DNA of 64,000 bases from Bacteroidota bacterium (GTDB lineage Bacteria > Bacteroidota > Bacteroidia > Chitinophagales > LD1): positions 248,001 to 312,000 of the forward strand of contig JADKJG010000003.1 in the NCBI GenBank assembly GCA_016722375.1. Reading direction: 5' to 3'. Made by a program: the position numbers and the translations under genes. Positions 26,760 to 35,447 of this stretch are shown here, in pieces. The stretch's first letter is position 1. The number at the start of each line of letters is the position of its first letter. Below the pieces are notes generated by a model. The model made no database searches. It was not told where the DNA came from and saw only the letters and a program-made list of their open reading frames with translations.

Positions 26760-28997
26760 TCACTTTACTTGTCCCATGCTGCTCGTCTCATTTCCATATT
26801 TCTTCAAATACCTTCCCAGTGCCCAAATAGGAAACACATTTCGATAGGAAGTGTAGGAGATCATACAATTGTGGTTGAACACCCCACTGATGCTTTCCTG
26901 TTCCCAGTCGCCGGTTGGCTGTTGGCGCGATAATAAAAATTGAATACCCTTTTCGATAACTGTTTTATCAGGATAATCTGCTGCCATTAAAGAAAGCAGT
27001 GCCCAAGCTGTATTGACCACTTGCGATTGTTCATGGGGGATGTATTCTTTCTGTACACAACTTTCAAAATTTTCACCCCAACCGCCGTCGGTGTTTTGTT
27101 TGGACAATAAAAACGCACAGGCTTTATCCATAGCTGTTTTCACTTTTGATTTGTCGGAAGCATATTGCACATGCTGCAAAGCATCTATGGCAAACCATAT
27201 ACCGTAAGTGAAACACACCGCCCAGGAGCCATACCAAGAGCCATCTGCTCGTTGTTGTCCGAGAATGAAATCCATACCTCGACGAATGGAAGCTTCAAAC
27301 TCCTGCTTTTTGTGATTGGGGAAATAATGCAGAAACTTCACCATGCCCTGAATACATGCCGAGCTACATTCGGTGTAAGAATAGTCTGCCATGATATTTC
27401 CGAAAACTTCAGAAGGATTCAGCAATTCAATCCATTGCGGCGCGCGCGTCAATTCATAGGAAGCCCAGCCACCGTCTGCATTTTGAAAAGTAGGCAAAAG
27501 CTCGGCGGCTTGAATCAATCGTTCATCCGAAATTTGTTTTTCTTTCAAAATCAGGCCGGTGGCATTCACCATCAGGGAAGATTTCAAACCTTCGGCGGTG
27601 CAATCGGTAATCGGCCATCCGTGGTCAGCAGTGGAAAAAGCCCAGCCACCTACTGAATCATGACGAAAGAAATATTTGTGGTCGCGCACCTCTTCACGCA
27701 CTTGGCTGATGTCAATATAGTGGTAAACATTCTTCACCGCATCGGGAAAATATTTTTCCATACCTCCTTCTAAAATCGCTTGTGTCGCAAAAGTGGTGTC
27801 CCACAACTGCGAGCCGTTATAGCCATTCATTTTCATCCCATCTTCCGCTACCCACAAATAATCATTCCACCGTTCTACATGCTTTTTAAAATTCGGGGAA
27901 TCCTTCCCTTCTGCATGCCAGATACATAAGGAGTTGATGACTTTGTTCACCGGTCCTATATCTATGAAATTGGTGTGGTCATCTTCGGCGCGGATATAAG
28001 AAAGCGTAAAATCCAAAGCTTTTTTACGAATGGATTTCAAATGAAATCCTTCGTAAACATTCAGCAGTTTATACATGGTCTTCAAAGTACCCGACATAGG
28101 GAAATACAAATCGGTTTCGGAGCAACGGTTTCTGGCTTCTTTCCAGTTGATGTCCTCATATTCTTGCGTATAAAGTTCTTTGCGCAATGCTTCCACCAAG
28201 GGGGTAATCGCACCGGTTACCTGATGACCGGAACAATAGGTCATGGGCAGATAAACCATGCGAGCATGACACCAGTAATTGCCGGGATGAATCGGCAGCG
28301 AGCGCGGCAGCAACCACATTTCAGGGAACAATGAGTTACAGCCCTTCCATTCATAAGCCCCCAAAACACTCAAATAAAATTTTCCCCATGAAGGGATACC
28401 GGTAGCTCCACCGTGTGACTGAAGCCATTGGCGCGCCGAAGCCACGCGAGGGTGGCTTGCCCCCAAACCAAGAATTCGCAGCGACACATATTGCAACACG
28501 GTACCGAACATGGTACTTTTGCCTTCCAGATGCAGCCCCCAACCTCCATCATCGTTCTGATGATTCAACAGGTAGCATTTCATCATTTCCTGATGCTCCT
28601 TTGGAAAGGGAACACCGGTTACATAGGAAGTAATAATCAATCCCGGCAACAGAAACATAGGACCACCATAGTCGCCGGGCCAATGTCCTTCATCGGCTTG
28701 CAGCGATTCATAAAAGTTCACCCCTTTATATAAGGAGCGAAAAACCTCTTTGGGCAATTCGCCAGTCAGAGATTCGTTCACCGGAATTTGGCTGTTGTCT
28801 ATTGCCCGATAGGAGGCTGCCGCCTTTTTATTTCGATAAACACGATCACCGCTGTTGGGGTTTTCTTTTTTGTTGTAGGTAAAAGCCTCCCGTAACTGTC
28901 GTAGCGATTCATCATCGGTCTTGCCTTCATAAAACCACCGCTGCCGACCCCGCTCGGTTTTCAGATTCCAGAGATTCCAAATATCTTGTTTCGTCAT
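26760..28997 (-). CDS. Oxidosqualene cyclase (sterol/triterpene cyclase)
   Basis: A 745-aa triterpene cyclase. The catalytic motif is DCTAE (about residue 465, WPITDCTAEGLKSS), the form used by oxidosqualene cyclases such as lanosterol and cycloartenol synthases. Squalene-hopene cyclases have DxDDTA, which is absent. Other OSC text is present: HPGNYWCHARMVYLPMTY, IDIGPVNKVIN and EDGMKMNGYNGSQLWDT. Several QW motifs (QNADGGW, QRADGSW, QNTDGGW) brace the barrel. The preferred start is MTKQDIWNLWNLK at 28997. It should cyclise 2,3-oxidosqualene, and squalene epoxidase must then be encoded elsewhere. Sterol cyclases are rare in Bacteroidota. The product (lanosterol, cycloartenol or other) cannot be read from the sequence. 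Confidence 0.92.
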   Translation of the reverse strand: MTKQDIWNLWNLKTERGRQRWFYEGKTDDESLRQLREAFTYNKKENPNSGDRVYRNKKAAASYRAIDNSQIPVNESLTGELPKEVFRSLYKGVNFYESLQADEGHWPGDYGGPMFLLPGLIITSYVTGVPFPKEHQEMMKCYLLNHQNDDGGWGLHLEGKSTMFGTVLQYVSLRILGLGASHPRVASARQWLQSHGGATGIPSWGKFYLSVLGAYEWKGCNSLFPEMWLLPRSLPIHPGNYWCHARMVYLPMTYCSGHQVTGAITPLVEALRKELYTQEYEDINWKEARNRCSETDLYFPMSGTLKTMYKLLNVYEGFHLKSIRKKALDFTLSYIRAEDDHTNFIDIGPVNKVINSLCIWHAEGKDSPNFKKHVERWNDYLWVAEDGMKMNGYNGSQLWDTTFATQAILEGGMEKYFPDAVKNVYHYIDISQVREEVRDHKYFFRHDSVGGWAFSTADHGWPITDCTAEGLKSSLMVNATGLILKEKQISDERLIQAAELLPTFQNADGGWASYELTRAPQWIELLNPSEVFGNIMADYSYTECSSACIQGMVKFLHYFPNHKKQEFEASIRRGMDFILGQQRADGSWYGSWAVCFTYGIWFAIDALQHVQYASDKSKVKTAMDKACAFLLSKQNTDGGWGENFESCVQKEYIPHEQSQVVNTAWALLSLMAADYPDKTVIEKGIQFLLSRQQPTGDWEQESISGVFNHNCMISYTSYRNVFPIWALGRYLKKYGNETSSMGQVK

Positions 28998-29351
28998 AAT
29001 TATAGAAGCAAATAAAGTTGAAAATTGTTGATTGATGTCGGAGGAGTCATGAGTTGGTTGGAGCAAAAAGCGCAAATTTTGAGAAGTAGCGCATACGGTA
29101 CATTATTTCGCGTGTATTTCCTTACTAAATCCTGTGCCTTTTGTTGAAAATAAATTGGATTCATGGTAATCTGCGAAAAACAGACTCTCGGATTATGCTA
29201 CCATTGCGTTCCTTAGATAGATTCCATATCAACTTATAAAAACGAATGTCTGCCTTGATGATTTGTATATTTTTTAATCGAAATTCCTTTTTTATTTCGA
29301 ACAAGAGAGGCATTATTATGTTTTAATGGAAACATTCTCTGTTTCAACTAG

Positions 29352-31100
29352 ATGGGCAAAATAAATATCAAACCTTCTTACGACATTGTAGTAATCGGCG
29401 CCGGCATGGGCGGACTGACAGCGGCCGCTATGCTCAGCAAAGCCGGATACTCGGTTGTGGTGGTGGATGCCGCCAATCAGGCGGGGGGCTACTTAGCAGG
29501 GTTTCACCGGAACCGGTTCCGGTTTGATACCGCCGTTCATTGGTTGAACCAGTGCAATCCTGGTGGTGTCATTCATACCGTTTTTGAAACCATTGGCAGC
29601 GACTATCCTCGGGCAGCTACTCAAAACCGAATCAAACGCTACCTCGGCGACCATCATAATTACTTATTGACTAATAGTCCGGATGAATTAAAGCAACAAC
29701 TTCAGAAAGAATTCCCTCACGAAAAAAAGGGTATCGAACGATTTTTTAAAGATGCCAAAGCTTTGGGGGAGCGGATGAATACATGGGGTAACAATGTCCG
29801 CGCTTCAGAAACATTTCGCTTTGCTGAAAAGCTGCAATACGCTGCCAAAACATTTCGGTTCATCCTTCCTTTTATCAAACACATTCGGTTTACGGGCGAA
29901 GAAGGTTTGAAGCGGGGCCTAAGACGCTATTTCAAAGACGAAAAAATTCTGAAGATTTTCAGCACAGAGCCTGATTTGCTTTCATGCTTGGTTCCTATAG
30001 GATGGGCTTATTTCAAGGATTATCAAAACCCTCCAAAGGGCGGTGGACAGGCTTTTCCCGAATGGCTGGAACACGTGGTGAAGTTCTATAAGAACGATAC
30101 TTTCTATCATAGCAAGGTGACGAAAATTTTGTTGGACGGCACCACAGCTACCGGAGTTGAAATAGATCACCGGGGAACGAAGTATGAGGTGAAAAGCCGT
30201 TATGTGCTGGCTGCCTGCGATGTAGAAACGCTCTATGAAAAGATGTTGCCCGAAAACGTCGTCCCCAAAAAGCTTAAAGATAATTTGCACCATGCAGTGA
30301 TGTATAGTTCCTCCTTTACCATATCGGTTGCCTTAGATTGTAATCCGGCGGACTTGGGCTTTGGCGAAGAAGCGATACACATTTCTAAACAAAATATCAG
30401 CTTTAAGGAACAGACCGCCGCCAATCCTGAAACAACAGAACTCATCATTCTTGCGCCTTCCTTCAGAGATGAAAGCCTAGCTCCCACCGGACAGGGAACG
30501 CTCACCATCTTTATGCCTGCCGAAATGGAGCAGTATGATTTTTGGAAAACGCAGCGCGACGAAAACGGAGCGTATATAAGGGGGGAAGAATATCATCAGA
30601 ACAAAACGGCCATTGCCGAGGTATTGATAAAGCGCGTAGAAGAAAAAATCGCTCCGGGTTTGCGCTCGCACATCCTGTTTTATGAGGTGGCCACGCCGGT
30701 TACTCACCACCGCTACACCGGTAACCGGAACGGCACCATGATGGGAGCAAGGCCGGGAAAAGAAAACATGAAAGCCGGAGTGGCTCATTACCGCACACCG
30801 ATAAAAAATTTGTTGCTCAGCGGTCACTGGGCGGAACTGGGAGGAGGCATTCCCATTGCGGTGAAGGCAGGGTTTAATGCCGCCTTATTGGTTTTTAAAG
30901 ATGAGCAGCCGGAGATTTTTGATGCCTATGTTCAATATATCAATCACAAAATATCGGCAGTCCAAATTCGGGAGTCTCCGCATTTAAAACCATATACCAA
31001 TAGCTGGGTGCAAGACCTTACGCCCGCACAACTTTTAGCGGCGCGGAGGAATAATGATAATACTACCTCAAAACACAAAGAGCACGTATCTGATAAATAG
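29352..31100 (+). CDS. FAD-dependent oxidoreductase of the phytoene desaturase/CrtISO type
   Basis: A 582-aa flavoprotein. The N-terminal dinucleotide fold is IVVIGAGMGGLTAAAMLSKAG with the partner segment VVVDAANQAGGYLAGF. The C-terminal FAD-closing motif is NLLLSGHWAELGGGIPIAVKAG. The overall layout fits carotenoid or retinol isomerases/desaturases and related squalene or sterol oxidoreductases. It is divergent from the oxidosqualene cyclase across a 354-bp gap with no clear promoter. The neighbourhood suggests a terpenoid substrate, but this is inference. Confidence 0.88.
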   Translation: MGKINIKPSYDIVVIGAGMGGLTAAAMLSKAGYSVVVVDAANQAGGYLAGFHRNRFRFDTAVHWLNQCNPGGVIHTVFETIGSDYPRAATQNRIKRYLGDHHNYLLTNSPDELKQQLQKEFPHEKKGIERFFKDAKALGERMNTWGNNVRASETFRFAEKLQYAAKTFRFILPFIKHIRFTGEEGLKRGLRRYFKDEKILKIFSTEPDLLSCLVPIGWAYFKDYQNPPKGGGQAFPEWLEHVVKFYKNDTFYHSKVTKILLDGTTATGVEIDHRGTKYEVKSRYVLAACDVETLYEKMLPENVVPKKLKDNLHHAVMYSSSFTISVALDCNPADLGFGEEAIHISKQNISFKEQTAANPETTELIILAPSFRDESLAPTGQGTLTIFMPAEMEQYDFWKTQRDENGAYIRGEEYHQNKTAIAEVLIKRVEEKIAPGLRSHILFYEVATPVTHHRYTGNRNGTMMGARPGKENMKAGVAHYRTPIKNLLLSGHWAELGGGIPIAVKAGFNAALLVFKDEQPEIFDAYVQYINHKISAVQIRESPHLKPYTNSWVQDLTPAQLLAARRNNDNTTSKHKEHVSDK

Positions 31101-31152
31101 TCAAAGCAGAAAGGAGTGGAGCACGTAAAAGCAAAAGCACGAATTTTGCGAA

Positions 31153-31383
31153 GCGGCACACATCTTCAGCGAATCAGTGCTTATCTTCTCGTAATCAGCA
31201 CACATCTTGACAAGAAGTGTGCTGATTACGAGAAGAAGTGTGCAGCTTTAGACAAGAAGTGTGCTGATTACGAGAAGAAGTGTGCAGCTTCGCACTAGAT
31301 GTGTGCTGATTAGCACAGAATCAGCACTGATTCGCACGCAATGTGTGCTGATTCGCTGAAGATGCGTGCAAATGAGAAAAAGA
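31153..31383. repeat. 21-bp-period tandem array C
   Basis: Eleven units of exactly 21 bp, without indels; a weaker twelfth may precede at about 31132. Units carry AGTGTGCTGATT or its complement-like form TCAGCACACATCTT, so the orientation appears to flip inside the array. At the flip, 31196-31224 can fold into a long hairpin (CAGCACAC.TCTT, GAC, AAGA.GTGTGCTG). The array lies in the gene-free stretch 31101-31450 between convergent genes, which otherwise contains only the palindrome at 31413-31444. Confidence 0.92.
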
Positions 31384-31412
31384 TGGGTTTTTTCGGTCAA
31401 TTTGGCGGATAT

Positions 31413-31444
31413 AGCTTTGACAAATTTGAAGATTTGTCAAAGCT
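31413..31444. repeat. Palindrome TTTGACAAAT, copy 1
   Basis: Perfect 13-bp arms AGCTTTGACAAAT and ATTTGTCAAAGCT enclose 6 nt. It lies at the 3' end of the restriction-modification gene, whose stop is at 31451. Related palindromes are at 35448-35476 and 47460-47483. Confidence 0.8.
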
Positions 31445-31450
31445 GGCTTA

Positions 31451-33763
31451 TTAGTTGTTTTCTACAATCGCGATTTCTTGATCCGTCAGGTCGTAGAGGG
31501 AGTACACCATCCGGTCTATTTCTTTATCGGTTTTTTCTATCTCGTCCTTTAACGCCAGTGCCTTTTGTTTTTGCTCGCTGAGATAAGTCAACCACTCTGC
31601 TTCCTCGGACAAACTCATCTTTACCTTTGCTTTTTGTAACTCCTTCAAGAACTCTTTAAAGTCTAACAAGTACCACTCTTGCAGCTTTCTAGAAACGGCT
31701 TTGCCCGGCAAGGGAGTGTTGCTAGATGCCTTGGGCAAGGGAGTATTATTAGATGTCTTCGACAAGGGAGTATACTCCCTTGTTGACAAAGGAGCGTCCG
31801 TAGTTGTATTTGACAAGGGAGCATTCGTTGTTGTATTTGACAAGGGAGCATGCTCCCTTGTTGTTGCTCCCGCGCCTTTATAGAAATCAAATTTGCTTTG
31901 TAGTAGGGTGAGGAATTGGGATTGTATATTCCCGAAAGAAGATGAGGCATCCATCGCGCTATCTACTTGACAGACCAATTCATATTTATACTTCGCATCT
32001 ATGTTAATTAAAACTGGAAATTGCTCAATGTTCTCCATCAAGATTGTTGGAAACAGCTTCCTCTTAAACTTTGGTGAAGTGACTAAAACATAATAAGAAA
32101 AAAGCTTGCTGTTTATAAGTGCTAGGAAATATTTCAATGAGAACTCGTTATTTTCTTGCTTAAGAATCCCGTTGAAAATAGACTGGTTATTAAAGTATTC
32201 TTCTTCCGCGTATGTCGCATTTACACAATACCTGCCTTCTGTGGTTATTTCTCTTACCAATAGTCGTGGTCCTTTGAAAAATTCAATGGGTCTTTGAAAT
32301 GCAAGCCAAGGACCATAACTAAGCCATTTTATTTCATTCCACACAAGGCAATATCTTAAAACATCTTTTCCTAAAATCTCTTTACCGAAAGTTTCATTCG
32401 CTTTATAATCCTTTGTCCATGGCCTTGTAGTCATTATTTTTTCAACTTCATCCGACGTAAATTTATTTGCGAGATGTTGTCTAGAGTATACTCCCAATCC
32501 CTTTTTCCAAATCATTAACTTGGATAGCTGGATACCCTTAGAATTTATTTTTTCAACCACTTTACTGTTAAACTCAACGGATAAGTCGATATTATTATCT
32601 CCTTGAAGTAAACTTTCCTGTTCAACACTACTTAATACTTCATTAGTGAAAACCTTTTTGAGAAATATTTTACTGTTTTTAATTTTTGGCTTTTCTATTA
32701 TAAACATTACCGACTCTACAGAAGCCGCAAATGTGTCTAAAGGAGCTTTTATAACCTGCGTAATGCTGTAATTAGTAAGAATATATTTTCTTAACTCCGA
32801 TGCCTGTTTAAGGTTTAAAAAAACATCTGGAGTGATAAATCCAAGTTTTGAATTATGCGCTAATAATCTCAATCCTCGTTCGATAAAAAATCGAAACAAA
32901 TCGTATTTTTTCCCTTGTGTAGTTTCATAGTTATTTCTAAAATAGTCTGATTCCACAAGACTAATTGTCACAACATAAGGCGGATTCCCCACCACCACAT
33001 CAAAGCCTCCTTTATATTCTATACGAAAGGCGTGGTCGTGGTCGCAGCACATCTCTTTGACAAGGGAGCATGCTCCCTTGTCCATGGGCGGCAGTTGGTG
33101 CTTCTCGCGATTGTATTCTATATACTCGATGGTATTGGCCAATTGCTCGTTCGTGGTAACAGGTTTGCAGCCAAACTTTTGTGTCCATAGAGAAACGTGG
33201 GGTTCTTTATCCGGTTCTGACAAGGCAGCATGCTGCCTTGTTGCTATGGTGTCGGTATCGGAACCCCCGATGTCTTTTGCTGACAAGGGAGTGGGCTCCC
33301 TTGTTATATCGGTACTCGCGCTATCTTCTTCTGACAAGGCAGTACGCTGCCTTGTTGTCGTATCGTTCTCGGAATTCGCGCTATCCTTTCGCGACAAGGG
33401 AGCTTGCTCCCTTGTTGTTGTTTCTGGTGCAGTGGTTTTTCCGGTAGCCCGGTTATATTCTTTGGCGCTTACCGATTTTATTTTCTGCATGATGCGCGGC
33501 ACTTCTTCTTCCTCGCACACCAGCAGCAGGTGCATGTGGTCACCACATATATTATAGGCCAATACATTCAGCCGGTCTTCTTTCACGATACGCGCTACCA
33601 CTTCCGTTATCAGCGCTTCGTCTTTTTCTTCGAGCCATATCGGTTGGGCTTCCGGGCGCATTCCGTTATCACGTTTTTCACGCACCTTATGTTTTATCAT
33701 GCGCTCGGAGGTGCGGCTGTCATGTGTGGCGGTGGTGATATGAAAGGCCTGCTTTTGCTTTTT
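31451..33763 (-). CDS. Restriction-modification enzyme, C-terminal part, with RAYT insertion
   Basis: This is the in-frame continuation of 35413-33764 beyond a single TAG codon. It starts with a RAYT domain (about 33763-33085). It then resumes the enzyme: KGGFDVVVGNPPYVV supplies methyltransferase motif IV (NPPY), followed by a TaqI/Eco57I-like target-recognition region and a helical end (LLDFKEFLKELQ...EKTDKEIDRMVYSLYDL). Two stretches are low-complexity and rich in TREHAPLS-like peptides: one inside the RAYT loop, one before the C-terminal helices (about 31690-31880). These are translated REP-like hairpins. The first ATG after the TAG is at 33700. If TAG is read through or is an error, the whole protein is about 1320 aa. 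Confidence 0.87.
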   Translation of the reverse strand, partial: KKQKQAFHITTATHDSRTSERMIKHKVREKRDNGMRPEAQPIWLEEKDEALITEVVARIVKEDRLNVLAYNICGDHMHLLLVCEEEEVPRIMQKIKSVSAKEYNRATGKTTAPETTTREQAPLSRKDSANSENDTTTRQRTALSEEDSASTDITREPTPLSAKDIGGSDTDTIATRQHAALSEPDKEPHVSLWTQKFGCKPVTTNEQLANTIEYIEYNREKHQLPPMDKGACSLVKEMCCDHDHAFRIEYKGGFDVVVGNPPYVVTISLVESDYFRNNYETTQGKKYDLFRFFIERGLRLLAHNSKLGFITPDVFLNLKQASELRKYILTNYSITQVIKAPLDTFAASVESVMFIIEKPKIKNSKIFLKKVFTNEVLSSVEQESLLQGDNNIDLSVEFNSKVVEKINSKGIQLSKLMIWKKGLGVYSRQHLANKFTSDEVEKIMTTRPWTKDYKANETFGKEILGKDVLRYCLVWNEIKWLSYGPWLAFQRPIEFFKGPRLLVREITTEGRYCVNATYAEEEYFNNQSIFNGILKQENNEFSLKYFLALINSKLFSYYVLVTSPKFKRKLFPTILMENIEQFPVLINIDAKYKYELVCQVDSAMDASSSFGNIQSQFLTLLQSKFDFYKGAGATTREHAPLSNTTTNAPLSNTTTDAPLSTREYTPLSKTSNNTPLPKASSNTPLPGKAVSRKLQEWYLLDFKEFLKELQKAKVKMSLSEEAEWLTYLSEQKQKALALKDEIEKTDKEIDRMVYSLYDLTDQEIAIVENN
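31762..31861. repeat. Two REP-like hairpins in the 3' part of the RM gene
   Basis: ACAAGGGAG, 4 nt, CTCCCTTGT occurs as complete 22-bp palindromes at 31762-31783 and 31840-31861. Single left arms occur nearby at about 31706, 31731 and 31812. All are in coding sequence and keep the reading frame open. Confidence 0.88.
33060..33415. repeat. Five REP-like hairpins in the RAYT part of the RM gene
   Basis: Complete 22-bp palindromes with 9-bp arms and a variable 4-nt centre lie at 33060-33081, 33220-33241, 33283-33304, 33334-33355 and 33394-33415. Three have arms ACAAGGGAG/CTCCCTTGT and two (33220, 33334) have ACAAGGCAG/CTGCCTTGT. The change in one arm is matched in the other, so pairing is conserved. 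Confidence 0.92.
33085..33763 (-). mobile_element. RAYT (REP-associated tyrosine transposase) domain inside the RM gene
   Basis: Read on the minus strand after the TAG, the text FHITTATHDSRTSERM..., LAYNICGDHMHLLLV (HUH-type pair His55 and His57 counted from ATG 33700), IMQKIKSVSAKEYNR and, after a low-complexity loop, LWTQKFGCKPVTTNEQLANTIEYIEYNREKHQLP matches the Y1/RAYT single-strand transposase fold. IEYI is a candidate for the catalytic Tyr. It has no separate gene boundaries: it sits in frame between methyltransferase motifs I and IV of the RM enzyme and is surrounded by REP-like hairpins, its usual DNA partners. Confidence 0.85.
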
Positions 33764-35413
33764 CTACAAACACTCGGCAAATTCCTTCTCCCACTTAAAT
33801 GCCTTATCGCCAGCCACCGCCGGGTCGTCAATCAAACTGTTGCCACATTTAATGTTGTGGTTCAGCGCACTCAGCTTTCTTCCTTTTTTGGCGGTGCGCA
33901 GCCAGAGTGACAGTTTTGCTATTTCAATACTCTCTTCATTCAAGTCCACCCCATAGAGATTGTTTTCGAGAATGTGGTTCTCTACATCGGTCAGGGTGAT
34001 GCTATCTTCAAATAATTTTGCACGCAGTTCATCCACCTTCCGGTGTTCGGCAATCAAAAACTCCAATGCCTGATTCAGAAAAGCACCGCTGCCACATGCC
34101 GGGTCGAGAATAGTAAGTTGTAAAAGCCACTGACGATAGCTTTCTAATTTATCATTCAGTGCCCGTTTGTCTTTTTTCTTTTTGCCGCCGCTATAGTCTT
34201 CGTCCTTTATTTCGAGGGCGGCTTTCTTTTCATCACACAATTTGCCTACGGTGTTTTCTACAATGTATTTGGTGATGTATTTGGGCGTGTAGAACACACC
34301 GTCTTTTTTTCTCCGGGTTTTGTCTTTCTCCAGTTGCTTGCCTTCGGCTTCAGCAGCCACCGCGTCCACATCATTCAGACTGTGTTCAAAAATATGTCCG
34401 AGGATATTGACATCCACTTCGGTTTCAAAATCATATTGGCTCAGCGCGAAGGTGCTGTCATAAAGAAGTGTATCATCTATCGTAATGTTATCGAGCACTT
34501 CGTCCGGCGCAAACAGTCCGCCGTTGTAGGCGAAGATGTCGTGCTGTTTGCCTTTGTGTCCGGTGTTCAGGTAGCCGAAATACTTTTTGTATCGCTCATA
34601 AAGTGGCACCACTTCATCCAGTTCCTTGAGTTGTTCCCATTGTTTTAGAATTTCGCGAATGCTATTGGGTGGCAGCAGTTGTTTGTCTTCGGCAAAGAGT
34701 ATGAACAGGAACCGGTCGAGCAGTTTTTGAGTTTTCTTATAGACTACCAACTTATCAAAACCGGGATTAAGCGTATGAATGTTATGATAAAGCTGGCGCT
34801 TGAAATTGCTGTAATCGTTATAAAGTTTTTTGGTGATGCCCTGCTCTTGATTGACGGAGGCTGACTTGATTGTCGCCGGGAGATTGGCCAGCAGATTATC
34901 TTTATGCAGACAGAGATAGAGCACAGCAAAATCATCAGCAGAAAGATGGAACAGGTCAAACTCCAGATGCTCTACGCTGTCTTCTATATAGAAGCGCAGT
35001 TTTTCAAAGTTTGATGTGATGACATACGCACATCCTTTCTGATTATTCTTATAGCCGAAGGCCTGAGTTTCTACATGGTCGAGATCCACGGTGTCAGTGC
35101 CTTTCAGTTCAACTACGGCATGGACGGCTTCTCCTTTCATCACGGCTCCGTCGGCTTTCTTGCTATCTGTCGCGTTCTTCTTTTCTAATACAAAATTATA
35201 TTCCGGCTGCGGCTTCAGCGTGTAGCCCAGCACGTTCACAAACAAATCGCGCACAAATCCCTCCTGATATTCTTCCTCTTTTGCATCGCATATATTCTGC
35301 TGTATAGCTGCGCTGCCAAAGTGGGCGCTAAACTTCGCAAATGCCTCTGCTACCAGATGCTTATCCTGTTCGTTCAGATGTTTTCGTAAAACTGATTTCT
35401 GGAAGAGAGCCAT
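33764..35413 (-). CDS. Single-chain (type IIG-like) restriction-modification enzyme, N-terminal part
   Basis: Residues 1-200 look like a PD-(D/E)xK nuclease domain (KADGAVMKGEAVHAVVELKGT, with Asp and ExK). A helical linker follows, then the start of an adenine-specific methyltransferase: GVFYTPKYITKYIV and motif I LDPACGSGAFL near residue 440, plus the GVDLNEESIEIAKLSLW segment. The protein ends at TAG (33766-33764) after KWEKEFAECL, just before motif IV would be expected. The next frame continues in the same phase. Eco57I-type enzymes cut and methylate DNA with one polypeptide of about 1000-1100 aa. As written, this part lacks NPPY and target recognition and could not methylate alone. Confidence 0.9.
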   Translation of the reverse strand: MALFQKSVLRKHLNEQDKHLVAEAFAKFSAHFGSAAIQQNICDAKEEEYQEGFVRDLFVNVLGYTLKPQPEYNFVLEKKNATDSKKADGAVMKGEAVHAVVELKGTDTVDLDHVETQAFGYKNNQKGCAYVITSNFEKLRFYIEDSVEHLEFDLFHLSADDFAVLYLCLHKDNLLANLPATIKSASVNQEQGITKKLYNDYSNFKRQLYHNIHTLNPGFDKLVVYKKTQKLLDRFLFILFAEDKQLLPPNSIREILKQWEQLKELDEVVPLYERYKKYFGYLNTGHKGKQHDIFAYNGGLFAPDEVLDNITIDDTLLYDSTFALSQYDFETEVDVNILGHIFEHSLNDVDAVAAEAEGKQLEKDKTRRKKDGVFYTPKYITKYIVENTVGKLCDEKKAALEIKDEDYSGGKKKKDKRALNDKLESYRQWLLQLTILDPACGSGAFLNQALEFLIAEHRKVDELRAKLFEDSITLTDVENHILENNLYGVDLNEESIEIAKLSLWLRTAKKGRKLSALNHNIKCGNSLIDDPAVAGDKAFKWEKEFAECL

Positions 35414-35447
35414 GTGGCGGTAAATTTAATCCGTGTTGTGAAACTGA

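Noticed and set aside
26760..28997. Squalene-hopene cyclase
   Set aside because: DxDDTA is absent and DCTAE is present in the matching place.
31701..33557. Plus-strand frames across the RM gene
   Set aside because: They arise because the palindromic hairpins are open on both strands; no family text is present.
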